A stretch of DNA of 64,000 nt from Angiostrongylus vasorum (GCA_018806985.1 JADANN010000174.1:818001-882000); one strand, 5' to 3'; positions 46,642 to 58,274 are shown, numbered from the stretch's first letter. Program-made: numbers and translations. The notes: a model not told the origin generated them from the letters alone.

Positions 46642-46912
46642 GGGCGCGTGTGGCGCAATGGTCGGAGGCGCCTGCAATACACATAGCATCGATCCCCAAG
46701 TCCTTGGCTCAGCAAGCCTTTCATTGTTCCGGGGTCGACAAATTGGTACTATACTTGTCTGGGAAGATAGCAACACTGGCTCGATGGTAGGCCACCACGA
46801 ATCGTTGTAAAGCCCAGCTATGCATTGAATCGCCTCCAAACGATGCTTAATGAAGTAGAATGCATGGCGCATCCCTCAGGGATAAATCACCGCCGAGATC
46901 TTTATCCTTTTT
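46642..46912 (+). repeat. SINE family 1 copy
   Basis: Plus copy, head GGGCGCGTGTGGCGCAATGG, tail GAGATCTTTATCCTTTTTAT. Small deletion in the ATACATCGG region. Confidence 0.9.
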
Positions 46913-47728
46913 ATGTGGTTATTTACTAAATGTTTTTAAGATCCACACGCAGAAACATTGCTACCGCAATTTGGAAGAGTACGACAACTTATGTTGGGCC
47001 TATTTCATTATTTTTTATATCCGGGCATTAGACAACAGCCGTGGTTCATCATAGTGATTGAAAAGATACAACAGCTGCTTGACTAACTTCAGTTTACTCG
47101 CGCCACTTTTCATAGTAAAATGCTTGTGGCGAACCTCATAGATTACTGATGAGAAGCCTTCAACATGTGGCCAGGAAGCAGGCACTTGTCCCCATCTTAA
47201 GATTGCTCTTAACACGATCGTATCAGGTTGGTGTCGGAATGTCGTCGAATGGTGCACAAAATGAGATGAAGACCTTTTAAAAAATAAAATTTTAAGCTTT
47301 CAAAAAGGCCGTTCTTAATCTGACACATTCTCAAAGAACCTGTATTTTCGCCAATAGACGACAATTTGTCCACCATAATTGATAGGGGTGGAGAATAGTG
47401 AGAACTTTGCAGACTTCTAAAGGAGAATTTGCTGCATTGACTCAACGATATGTACATTTTGCGCAACATATTCTTCCATTTCTAATTCTGTTAAGAGGTA
47501 AATATCTCAGAAGAATTCTGAACAAAATATAATTGTTTAGTATCCAAAGCAAATATAGGAGCCTCAAGCCCTATCTCTATATTGGAGAACACCATCGTGT
47601 CTTTTCTGCACCAAATCCCGTCAGTTCAGTTGCAACCCTTCGAAATACAACCACTAAAGCAAACAAAAGTGAAGAGAAAGGTTTTGTGGGCTCTGAAAAA
47701 CTACGATTTAACCTTGGCATGGCATGAA

Positions 47729-48019
47729 GGGCGCGTGTGACGCAGCGGTCTGAGGCGCCCTGAGACACACACGTAGGATTGCTCTCAGCGCCCATGGGTC
47801 ACCAAGTCTTCCATGCCTACGAGGTCGGCAGATTGGTACCAGAGTTGTCTGGGAGGATAGAACCACTGGCTCAATACATAGGTAGGCCAGCGCGAGTAAT
47901 GTAAATAATGCCAGTTATACGCTCAGTCACCTCCAACGATGATTAATGAAGTCGAGTGTATGGCGCATCCCTCAGGGACTGATCAACGTCGAGAGCTTTA
48001 TCCTTTATTTTATCCTTTT
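47729..48019 (+). repeat. SINE family 1 copy
   Basis: Plus copy, head GGGCGCGTGTGACGCAGCGG, two TTTATCC tail units at 47997-48017. Confidence 0.9.
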
Positions 48020-48024
48020 GTGGT

Positions 48025-49150
48025 AGGGAAAACCCGTATCTTGGTAGGCAAAGAGCTCTTTATTCTCGTATGATAGTTTTCTATTCCTATCGATAAATTT
48101 CAATAGGAGGTGGGACGATTTTGGTCTAAAACTGCAGGCGACCCTTATTTTTTGAACCGCATGACCCCCAAAGAGGTCACAACATCGTGTATATGAATCT
48201 CTTCAACTGGCGTTATGGGATTGGCTGTGCTTGGATTTATGTCAGTCCGAATAAACTTTAGTTACATTGTGCTTGTTTTCGTCATTTAATGCAAAAGAAT
48301 CCGCACTGTGAGAGTTTTTGTCATTGTTTGTTTGCACAACGACGGTGAGATGTGTGGGGGCTTTTGTCTTCTCTCATTTCCAAGCAGAAGTGTTTGTTTT
48401 CGCTTTCGAAAACTGTAATCTCCTCTTCCGTGTGTACCAATTTGAAATACACAGCCACTGGCAGAAAAGCAGCAGTCGTTCAGTTTTTCATCTGTTCCTT
48501 TTTCGATGTGTTTACATCTACAATGTCAACTCTTGACGTTCCCACTGACGTAATTGAACTTTAGAACAGATGTCACCGCCTTTGCATCAATATGGTCTAG
48601 GAAGAAATTACGATCGTCGTGGGACTCATTATTCGTGCTCTTTTATGACTAATCAGCTTCTCGCGTAGTTCTCGTGGCTTGACGTACGCGTTCCTAGACA
48701 GATCACTGGAATTTTGAGCCTGGACGGAATTATCCGGCAGTGGCTACAGCTTCTGCGCCACTCGTGTGAGCAGCTTTACGGAGTCCGTAGTTTTCCACGA
48801 GCTCTCTAGCCTTATTGATCATTCGCAGTTGCCCAGCCGATCACTGCTTATGAGAATCGGTTTTCTGCAATTCCTGTGAGGATTTGTTGTGAATCTGACG
48901 CCTTTTAGCTTTGTTGTTGCAAGCTCACATCTTTGTTTTTCTTTCGAAATATTGATCGCATCAGTTGTTTGCATGTATTTTGCCTCTTATTGATATGATG
49001 TCTGAGAAATCGCTGCTTTTTTCCATCATTTGTCTAACTCCGCAGCAAGTGAATATGTAATACTTGTTGAGGACGTGTTGAATACAACTTCAAACGTCCT
49101 GAATTCTCCGTTTGGTTTTCATGATCTTTAGGTGGTCCCTGTCTTGCTAG
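48025..49150. other. Pyrimidine-rich sequence with no recognisable feature
   Basis: About 1.1 kb with T-rich plus strand. Frames at 48318-48564 overlap each other in two phases and show no family match. Confidence 0.4.
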
Positions 49151-49189
49151 GCTTCCTTTAAATATTGGCTATTACAATTCTAAAGGATG

Positions 49190-49510
49190 TATAATTTTTT
49201 TTTCCATGACCGGACATCATATAGAGCTTAGATCCCAAAACTTCTTGCATCTCGATTCGCTTCCTCCCATCCATACTACAATTTTTTTGCATGTGGATTC
49301 CACTCTTCACTGAGGTTTTCCAATCTTCTTTTTGAATGTCACTGAATGCCGACGCAGTCCCTTCTTTCTGGAATTTTGGGATAGACATATCAGGGCGCTC
49401 CCACGTAGACTGGAGGAAGTGAACTGGGCCAAGACAAGTCTGGTAGCAATTTCTCACCTCAGAGAGATGAGAGGCTTGGTGGAGTAGAAACGTGGTTGAA
49501 CCAGCACATT
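49190..49510 (-). repeat. Diverged SINE family 2 copy
   Basis: Minus-strand block order: head near 49500, then a reversed B-box-like TGGTTGAACCAGC, GGCTTGGTGG, AGACAAGTCTGGTAGC and ATGTCACTGAATGCCGACGC. Also carries the ATGTGGATTCCACTCTTCAC stretch. Confidence 0.55.
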
Positions 49511-49662
49511 GCTCGTAATGAACAATCATCGCTGGCACTGCTTATTCTTTTCCTTGTGCAATGCATACATAAATAATATAAATGACACCGACTCAAAAAA
49601 ACCGAATTTAGACCGAAAAAAGCTGGAAAGGAGAACCGAAAAGGAAAGGTTGATAATGAATG

Positions 49663-49944
49663 ATAAAAGGATAATGCTCTTGCCGTTGATCAATTCCTGA
49701 GTGATACGCCATGCATTCAACTTCATTAAGCATTGTTTGGAGGTGATTGAATGCATATCTGGCCTTTACAATGACTCGCGGTGGCCTACCGATGTATCGA
49801 GTCAGTGTTGTTATCCTCCCAGAGAGTTTGGTACCAAATTTTCCGACCCCCGGAGGGATGGAAGACTTGGCGGGCCACTGGCGCAGAGATCGATTCCACG
49901 TGTGTGTCGCAGTGGTGCCTCCGACCACTGCGCCATAGCGCCCC
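49663..49944 (-). repeat. SINE family 1 copy
   Basis: Full-length minus copy, tail GATAAAAGGATAATGCTCTT and head ending GGGGCGCTATGGCGCAGTGG on the minus strand. Confidence 0.9.
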
Positions 49945-50269
49945 TTGGGTTAGTAATATAGTCATATTTATGTTCATGCCTACTTTTGCATTGATTTGGC
50001 CAAAAGCCCGCAATAAAGCCACTGAAAGGTTTCGAGTGCAGTGTCGACTCACCTGCAACAGCTAAAGCTCAATCCATCTAGAAGAAAAAACTATTATCTT
50101 CATAAATTTAGAGTTTTTTAGAGAAAACACTGGCTGGAACCTGGGAAGTTACCGTTATTGACTGCGCGAACTGAAAAAAGAGGAACTTATTCAGTAGTAT
50201 CATCATGACAGCCCGAAGGAAGATAGGAATATCTAAGTGGTCAAGAGATGCGTTTTATGGAGGCATCTT

Positions 50270-51330
50270 AAACTAACTCGAAAGGCTTGACGCTCAGGTA
50301 GCCTTGTGGAATTATCGTCCGTACATCTGAGTTCTGTGAAATGCTACCGGACGAAAATTATGCTGAAAGAAATAGATATTGTTAGATTCTGGTGCAGAGG
50401 TTGATTGAAATGGAAGCACTTCATTTCCTCAAGTTCATCATTTACAGGATGGATGCTGGAAGTGGTAATCTAGAAATTTTTTCCCAACTTCTACAACACC
50501 CATGTCTGCTTACACCCATGCCATCTAAGAAAAAACGGATATGTTCAACAGCAACGTGATACTCAACGTCTGAAGAAAGAATCACCAATCTTTTTCATGC
50601 GGAAGCCAGGTTTTTTTGTATACTCATATCAATGGAGTGAAGTTCTCAAACAGTTGCAAACCAACAGGAACATAGAGCTTCGCAAAAAACCCTTTCATGA
50701 CGCTGACAACTGCCGTCCAATCTGCGTTCTTCTGCTTTGTACATGTCTTTAATTCATCTTTAACAGGATTGACAGATCTTTAGACTTGTGACACCATGAA
50801 AACAAGCAACGTATTAAATAGTGTTCTTCATCATTAATCTCACCACAACTTTACAAAACTCTCTGAAGCATGTAGATGTAGAAGACAAAGCCAAGTCTTG
50901 CTTTGACGAACTTCAAAAAGACTCTTAGTATTAGATGAAAGTCGTCATGACTGCCTTGGGCCACTTGAGCCTCACTAATTAGTATCCAACGATCCGTCAT
51001 AAAATATATAACATCTCATCGAGAAATTACAGTGACAATATCTCGACGTAATGAAAGGTGGTCCCGATGGGATGGTTATATATTAGCTTCCAAGAATTCG
51101 TTACCAGAGTTCCAATAGGCCAACATGGAGCTGAGATGAATAAGGCAACATAGCGTAGAGGTCTTCGGCTGATTATTAGGAAGAGGATGAAATCAAGATT
51201 GATGCACCGTCTCCGAATAGCTATTACTATTTATATCCGTATCTAGTTGTCAATACTACGAGCTGCGCAGATGCAGAGCCGACCAAGAGAAACAAACGGC
51301 ATAAGGAGTACATAAGAACATTGATATTGT
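50270..51330 (+). mobile_element. RTE-like LINE fragment, heavily decayed
   Basis: Plus-strand remnant: 50698-50740 encodes an NCRPICVLL stretch, the usual N-(Y/H)RPI-LL motif at the start of non-LTR reverse transcriptases. GGTGGTCCCGATGGGATGG at 51058 resembles the following K-PGPDG-type motif, but the order is disturbed. Many stops. Confidence 0.45.
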
Positions 51331-51599
51331 TTGTGAAGAAGGCAAAAACACTTGACTCATCCCGTTTTTTCGACATCAACGTTCATGTTTAGCGTAGCTC
51401 TCGAAAATCTGCACGTACGTAAGAGGCATGAAAGTGCTAAATTCCTGTTTACGTTGACTATCGAAAGCCAGAAACCTTCCTGAATAGATCCAGATTTTTG
51501 CAATCAGGTGGAATGGACGTGTAATGCGTCAGTCAATGACTGGCATCCACAGAATGTAAGGTGTGCAGCACGAATGGCAGCAATGCTGATAGTTAATAA

Positions 51600-51740
51600 C
51601 TCCCACGTCCGACGTTCTATTAACCTCGGCATTGATCAAGTAATTCTTCGTATTCTTGTTGAGCAAACACGATGTGTTATTTTTTATTCTTTATTCACGA
51701 ACAAGCTGACGTTTCGGTGGATTTCGCCTTCCTCAGAGCC
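51600..51740 (-). repeat. Penelope-like terminal block with hammerhead-like core
   Basis: On the minus strand: CTGAGGA (51736-51730), AGGCGAAATCCACC, GAAA (51715-51712), CGTC. About 100 bases further, AATGCCGAGGTTAATAGAAC GTCGG matches the block at 26.6 kb. It joins directly to the hairpin at 51738-51889. Confidence 0.5.
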
Positions 51741-51889
51741 GCTTATGAGGCTTCCACTGAGTATGTCGCGTGGAGACTAACCGCACAGAGTTCACATGGA
51801 AGCGTAATATCTAATATATTACGCTTCCATGTGAACTCTGTGCGGTTGGTCTCCACGCGACATACTCAGTGGAAGCCTCATAGAAAGCG
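51738..51889. repeat. Near-perfect long inverted repeat (hairpin)
   Basis: Arms 51744-51810 and 51816-51882 are reverse complements over 67 bp with one mismatch and a 5-base spacer. A few more bases pair outside after a 3-base bulge (GCCGCTT with AAGCGGC). RNA or single-stranded DNA would form a stable hairpin. One arm recurs, diverged, at 20.99-21.13 kb. Confidence 0.95.
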
Positions 51890-52084
51890 GCGCTGATAGT
51901 TAGGTTTGATGTGAACATTTATCCAAAACATGAGCTTCTTCTTGTCCCTCGAGCAAAGAGAATCCGGCAGCAGCATTTGCATGCGACAGGGCGATCGGAA
52001 ATTCTACTAAAGCCAACCAAAGGCTTTCCAACAGTTTTGTTATTATGGTAACGTTATTTCCCTTTTATGCCTTTTTTGTAACAT

Positions 52085-52510
52085 CACGATGCTAAATTAT
52101 TACCCTTCACGTCGTTGCTATTACTATCACTACTATTTTTATTTTTACTATAACTAGCATTATTATCACTACTGCTACTGTCGTTATTATTGATAGTGTT
52201 GTGACTGTTAATACTACTGTTATTGTTACTGCTACTCTAAAGGGGTGCGTATGGCTCAGTGGTTACAAGTGTCCTGAACAACACAATGAACCGCGACCGG
52301 TCATCGGTTCGTTCCCACCATAACACTAGTTTGGTACATCGGCAGGTCACCGGAACTCTTTGTGCAGGCCAGATATGTATTCAGTGCATGGCTCGGGACT
52401 GATCAACGACGAACAATTTATGCTTCTGCTTTTGCTTTATGCTTTATCTTTCTACTGACAATCCTATTATTGTTATTATCTATAGTGCTGTTATTATAAT
52501 TGTAATCACT
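52085..52510. repeat. TTA/ATT trinucleotide tract with embedded SINE variant
   Basis: 52120-52240 and 52450-52505 are degenerate TTATTA, CTATTA and CTGTTA units. An element at 52243-52435 lies between the two halves. Confidence 0.75.
52243..52435 (+). repeat. SINE family 1 related, internally shortened variant
   Basis: Head GGTGCGTATGGCTCAGTGGT with B-box-like GGTCATCGGTTCGTTCCCACC, then directly TACATCGGCAGGTCACCGGA, GTGCAGGCCAGATATGTATT and GGGACTGATCAACGACGAAC. The usual 80-base ACCAAGCCTTCC..CTGGGAGG section is missing. Either a deletion or a distinct subfamily. Confidence 0.65.
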
Positions 52511-53109
52511 AATCCCTAGAATGGTTCATAGCTTTATCGTGTTCCGTGGTGCGATGGTCTGCAGAGGGTTCCTTCACCAACAGTGTAATTCAATCTGAAG
52601 AGAAGTACAGCTAAACCTATGGCCACCAAATAGAACTGTGCAAGCAACAAGTGATTAGTTTCTGCCAATATCATTAAAAAAAATCACCTCGTACAAAGAT
52701 GTGACGCACTTCTTTTCTTCTGAGGAAATGTAACCCTTTGAGTGCCTCTTGTTTGCAAGAAAAAAAGGATGGAAACTTTACCAATGTCCGCTCTGTTGCG
52801 TTACTCGACAGCTCAGCGGATTACAGGTAGTACAATTGTCTGATTGATTTCATATCCGGTTTCCTTTGTTCCTTCTCGACCTTCTTTTGCGCTCCTAGCC
52901 AAATTTTTTTTACTGCTCTAATGTGTATCACTTACATTCTGCTGTTCCACTTATCGAAATGCCACTAATCTTCGATATCGTTTTCACCTAAATAATTTAT
53001 CATGGCTCAGTTCTCCATGAAATCCTATTTCTCATAGTAATATGCTCGAGAGCCACTACTATTGTTCAATAGGTTGTAAACAATGACTGCTATAACTCAC
53101 TTTTTTATT

Positions 53110-53480
53110 TATTTTAATTTATTTGATCCGTCTTCACGTCTACTGTGCGGATCCCACTACTCACCACATTCATTTCGTTTCCTCGCATCCAGTGTCCACG
53201 AAGATCTTCCAACTTGACTTGTGGCTTCGGTTAATGCTAGAGGATTTTCATTTCATCTCGAACGTCGTATTGTGCTGGTCGAGCAATTCTCCCTGGAGTC
53301 CTGAGAGAGCCGGGCTGGAGCATTCCCAATTGGGTTGCAGAGAGTGATGTTTTCCCAGGCAAGTCCGATACCAATTTCCCAACCCCGGAAGATTGAGAAG
53401 CTTGGTTGGCCCACAGCGGAATCGAACTAGCGCCAAGATCATGATGGCGGACATTATTACCAGTGTGCTATCCGCTCCAC
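53110..53480 (-). repeat. SINE family 2 copy
   Basis: Full-length minus copy, the clearest after 34.8 kb. Head on the minus strand: GTGGAGCGGATAGCACACTG, B box CTAGTTCGATTCCGC. The 3' part GATCCGTCTTCACGTCTACT is at the left end next to a TTTTATTTATTTTAATTTAT tail. Confidence 0.85.
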
Positions 53481-53699
53481 GTTATAATTCACTACTGAAG
53501 AAATTTCTGGTTCACTGTTCCATCGCACTTCTGCACAAATGGCGCGACTAATAGATTGAAGTAATAATACTATAATTCGACCCAACGCTATAGCTCACTA
53601 GTTTTCTGCATGGATTTTATTTGTATTTGTTGACCAAATTTGAGAGAAGTAACAAATATCACATATAACTGATCGGTTCATAAGAACGTGTAAATAAAT

Positions 53700-53880
53700 A
53701 TATCGATTATAACCATAACGGCGCCGAGATATTCGCAAAACTGGGACCCTGGGGCCAGATCGAACCACGATTTCCCTTTCCGGGGATCTCGCGCACTGCA
53801 CGCTGCGCCACGTGCCCTTGCTCTGCACCTCTCTCAGCTAGTTCTCTATCTAGCGCTGTCATCAGTAATCGATTATTTAC
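53700..53880 (-). repeat. Family 3 tRNA-like repeat
   Basis: Minus strand: GGGCACGTGGCGCAGCGTGC (A-box-like), CGTGGTTCGATCTGGCCCCA (B-box-like), then GTTTTGCGAATATCTCGGCG. Followed on the right by TATAGAAAGTCGGTCTTTTT, the PLE-end flank seen at 36.9 kb. Confidence 0.7.
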
Positions 53881-54064
53881 GCCCAGATTTATAGAAAGTC
53901 GGTCTTTTTGAGTTAACTGACAAGCAGTTGATTTCCTACTTATGAAGCCTAGACACTGTAGAAGAAAGTATCTTTACGGGAGATTAGATGCAGTAATCGC
54001 TAGAGGAAATTGAGCTTATGTATTTGACGAGCGGACAAGGCTGTTTTTGCCACCTTCGTCATTT

Positions 54065-54105
54065 CCCAAAGGCTAACAATTATTTTGGATTTCGCCTTCC
54101 TCAAA
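54065..54105 (-). repeat. Diverged Penelope-like terminal core
   Basis: Minus strand TTGAGGAAGGCGAAATCCAA matches the 51.7-kb core (CTGAGGAAGGCGAAATCCAC) at the left part; the GAAACGTC part is lost. Confidence 0.4.
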
Positions 54106-54714
54106 ACATGGAAGAAATGATGCACAGTTTATTCTACTAACAATTTTTTTCCAATAGCCTAAAGGTGAAATTTTTGACTGACTTTGAATATTTTTCTGGG
54201 ACGACTAAAGTCAGCCGCTTAACATGAAGTTCTTCGTCAGTGCTTCATTTATGTCGGCGAGGGTGATGTTCTTGCGACCTTGATCTCGACTCGGTTGGTG
54301 TTTGCCACCAACAATCAAGATGAACATAAAAAAGAAATGAGCATGGCAGTAACTACACACTAAAAAGAGGAAAGTCGCATATTATATAGTCGATTACGAT
54401 ACGTCGGATTTCCTCGTCCTTTAGCTCAAGATTCAGATTCCTTGTAGTTTAACACTGGAAGGACTACGTACACTGCGTATCCGGTGCACCTGATGTCTCA
54501 AACTACACATAAATACAAACAATTTATGGCGGTCCTGCAAAGATTGAAGTGTGCTCATACCACATTAGTAAATGCTGTTTGGATTACTTGCAACATTCCG
54601 GTATGTGTAGAAAAGTGTAGTAAACTAATTTTTAAATATTACGGCATCCCTGTGGTTTTATTTCACAGTGCAATATGCCATGAGGAAGGTAGGGGCAGTG
54701 AAAGAAACTTTTGA

Positions 54715-54840
54715 AAACCGACTTTTCTTTAACCTCGGCGTGTCTAATCAGTATGTATTCGTGCACCGATAAGCTAACGTGGGTTTATTACAGATTTTAT
54801 TCGTTTAACGTTTCGGCCCCTTAACGTTCTTCAGAGCTGG
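54715..54840 (-). repeat. Penelope-like terminal block with hammerhead-like core
   Basis: Minus strand: CTGAAGA (54834-54828), ACGTTAAGGGGCC, GAAA (54814-54811), CGTTAAACG. Ends with CGCCGAGGTTAAAGAAAAGT CGG, similar to the 26.6- and 51.6-kb blocks. Confidence 0.45.
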
Positions 54841-55269
54841 ATTGATCCGAGTCGAGTTCGCAATGTGAATGGTTTCTTCTTATCAACGTTTACCTTACCA
54901 ACGAGAGACTACATATAATAATTAAAACTGACTTTTAGGTTCCACTTGTTTGTCTTTAGCTTAAGAACTACATCAGACTATGTTTGGATTGCAATTTCAT
55001 TAGTTGTTGCTACTATTTAGCGTATAAATATTCTTCATGGCCGTCGTGCCCTGGTTTTATTTCTGGTTTGAGGTCAAAAATTGAGGTGGGAATTCGTAGT
55101 CGGCACAGCGTTTCCCGTTTGTGGTGGTATGTAGACTGCAATGTATCAAGAAATCCCTTCGGATGATCCCTAACCACGACCGAATCTATTGCAAACATCA
55201 TTTTGTCAATGCGGCATCGTTTGCTTGAACGCAGCTAGACGGTTTGAGGTTCTCATCTGGTAGCCAGCA

Positions 55270-55552
55270 TTTGCACATGTAGTGCAGTGGTTATTGGTGA
55301 CAGTAAATGCACATGGGATCGTTATTTCGATCCAGAACCATTGGCTAAACGAGTCCACAATACGTTGACAAGCTGTACCAATTGTCAGATTGATTTGTTT
55401 CCAGGGATAAAAATGCGGACTAGATTCATCGGTAAGCCATCGAGAATCACTTTGTTTGCCATGTGTACATTCAACCAATTCCAAAATGCTTAATGAAGTC
55501 GAACACGCAACACATCACTCAAGAATTGATCAACGCCGAACGTTTTAGCGCG
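55270..55552 (+). repeat. Diverged SINE family 1 copy
   Basis: CATGTAGTGCAGTGGTTATT (head), GGGATCGTTATTTCGATCCA, ATTCATCGGTAAGCCATCGA, CAATTCCAAAATGCTTAATG and GAATTGATCAACGCCGAACG. Full order kept, many substitutions. Confidence 0.7.
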
Positions 55553-56156
55553 TCATTCGTAAAGATATAAATTGACGGCTGACTTTTGAGTTTGGTGGAA
55601 GAGCTGGCTGGATTATCGGATATCCGGCTTGATTGTCGTTCGAGTGTGTGAGGATGGAGCTCTATTACTGCCTTCCTGATCACCTGTCACCCCAACGCGA
55701 ACCATGACGTCTACTAAAGACCAACGGCTATTCTCTTAATCCCATGCTTTTCTGGAACGAATCATTCATTAGTTTTCGATAAATATTTGAATCTGAAATT
55801 CCCTCGTCGTCAGTTTCATTCTTCGTTTAAATTATTTCGACTCGTTCATCGCTGACTACATTAATATTCCACTGATCCATAAGAATAAAATTATTCAAGT
55901 AGTAGTTTTTGGAAGTGAGCTTTTCTGTGAAAGTGAAAAAAAATGATAAAGAAAATGAACATAAAAATGTCCTTATAACCTCAGAAATAATGTAGTTTTA
56001 GCACTTTGAATAACACTGTTTCATCGAAAATTTAACCCTTGGACCACAATTAATAACTTGACTTTTTCCGTGTTGCAAGAGACTTAATTTTTGAAAGAAG
56101 CGGTTTATAAGAGTAAGGGATAGAACAGATTTCACGCTTATATGGCAGTTTTGAGG

Positions 56157-56312
56157 GCTTGCATAACGCAGTGCTTCAGGGTGCCGTTGTCGTTGTTTCG
56201 AATCCATTCCTTGCCATAAGCCTCTCATTTATACAAGATCGGCAAATTGATACCAGACTTGTCCTCGATGATAGCAATAGTCACCTAACAGATCGATAGG
56301 GACAAGTTTTGC
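56157..56312 (+). repeat. SINE family 1, diverged 5' part
   Basis: GGGCTTGCATAACGCAGTGC, TTTCGAATCCATTCCTTGCC, AGATCGGCAAATTGATACCA and CTTGTCCTCGATGATAGCAA. Ends near ACAGATCGATAGGG; 3' half absent. Confidence 0.6.
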
Positions 56313-56998
56313 CAACTTGTTAAGAATGCAAAAGCATAAGTCTATTAGTTCCCACTCAGAATTTCTGCATATTCACCACTACTCTCTCGTGAACCTACGA
56401 AAGGACTGCATGTCTCTATCGTCTCCTTGAGTGCTGGAAGTTGTATCCCGCCTCCTCGTTTCTCATTCCCCGTGTTAACCATCTCATCAATTGTGATTAG
56501 CTTCGATATTGATGAAAACAAGCCAATTTGTCCCTTGCCTTGCATTAATCAACCTCCGCTTTTTTTTGAGCGTCAAGTACCGCCACTTCACATGCTTCAT
56601 TCAGTTCTCTGAGCTCATCTCGCTTTTTTCCCATACAATTTTTTTTGTCCAAGTGGTATTCCCAACATTTCCTTGAGTCAGGAATCCAAAGAAGAAACCG
56701 CGTTCTGCCGAAATTTTATGAAATGTCTCAGTAGTACAGTTTGACAACGACCGATGTCATCCCGATTCTCGAATTTTATTGTCTTTGAGTTTTCAAACCG
56801 ATAGCACATGAATGACTCGACAGGATTTGATTGGTGCGGTCGACTCTGGTTAGATCTTTCAATGTGTAGCCATGTACAAGGGTCTTTACGCTGTAGTCGT
56901 AAGGTCTATCAGGTTTAATCTCCCATCGAAACCAAATGTTAAGTTGACAAATGCCACAGACAAGAAGTTGATAAAAGAATAAATTAACTTAACGGAGG

Positions 56999-57275
56999 GA
57001 CGCGTGTAATGCTGTGGTTAGTGACGCCTTTCAATACGCATGGGATCGATCTTTCCCCCTCCCCCTAGGATCACCAAGCATTTTCCATCTTTCCGGAGTC
57101 GGCAAATTAGTTAGCACCACACTTGTCCAGGAGGATAGCAGAACAAACTCGATACATCGATAGGCCACCGCGGGTCATTGTATAGTCTAGATATGAATTC
57201 AGTGACCTCTAAAGTTGATTAGTCGAATGCATGGCGTATCCCTCAGGAATTGGTCAACGCCGAGAGCTTTACTCA
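56999..57275 (+). repeat. SINE family 1 copy
   Basis: GGACGCGTGTAATGCTGTGG head, GGGATCGATCTTTCCCCCTC, GGATAGCAGAACAAACTCGA and GTCAACGCCGAGAGCTTTAC. Tail lost or replaced by CTCAACC. Confidence 0.85.
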
Positions 57276-57654
57276 ACCTACACAATAAGATAACATAATT
57301 GTTCATTTTGTTTTTTTACATATGACCCAACCGACATCGCATAATATACGGTTCTCAGCACTTCCTTCCATTCGGATCGTTGTCATGCTTTCGTCATTCA
57401 CGATGGTACTCTAATTTAAGTGTGAGTTCTGCTAGCATTTGAGAACTTTTACTTCTTCGTGAATTTCGATGCTTGGTTTGCGCGGTACTAGATCAAACCA
57501 GAAACTATCCAACACCTCTAACCACTGCACTTCCCCAGTCCCTTGAGTGAACAACAGAACAGCTGAGATCAAGCTCGAAGTTGAAGATGAGAGAACAGAA
57601 ACAAAGAATGAATGAAACTTCCAACACTTATTGACTGGTATACAAGTAATAAAG

Positions 57655-57912
57655 GATAAAGGATAGAGGATAAAGCTCTCGGCGTTGATCAATTCTTGAG
57701 GGATGCGCCATGCATTCGACTTCATTAAGTATCGTTGGTGATTAAATGCATATCTGGCCTTTACAATGACTCGCGGTGGCCTACCAATGTATCGAACCAG
57801 TGCTGCTATCTTCCCAGACAAATCTGGTACCAATTTGCCGGCCTCGGAGGGATGGAAGGCTTGGTGGCGTTTGTTGCAGGGCGCCTCCGATCACTGCGCC
57901 ACATGCGCCCCT
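57655..57912 (-). repeat. SINE family 1 copy with target-site duplication
   Basis: Minus copy with three AAAGGATA-type tail units. A 12-bp exact repeat, CAAGTAATAAAG, lies at 57643-57654 and 57913-57924. A small deletion removes the CCATGGGCG segment. Confidence 0.93.
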
Positions 57913-58274
57913 CAAGTAATAAAGACGAGTAGCGAAAATAGTTGGTTTCAAACATTTGGTATAAAAATCAAGTACGAAAGGCGACTATAGCGATGCATTT
58001 CAATAGAATTGATAGGCTCTATGACTCCCATGCCAACATCTCTTTCTATACGAAAGGATACGTTTCAGTTTCTCAATAGATCTTTTAAGCTGGCTATTTC
58101 GTCTTCGACAGACAGTAAGATGTCAACCACTGAATTTAATAAGCACTGGCTTGAATACATCTTGGTCTGCCCTCACTTGGTTTGTGTATAGTTTCTATGT
58201 AAATTTATTCACGATTTATTTCCAGTAGTAAAATCCGAAGGAGGTAAGCTATGTTTCTGGATAATGTCTTTTAT

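Noticed and set aside
46642..46700. tRNA gene on the plus strand
   Set aside because: The A and B boxes belong to the SINE head; no complete cloverleaf with anticodon arm and acceptor pairing could be drawn.
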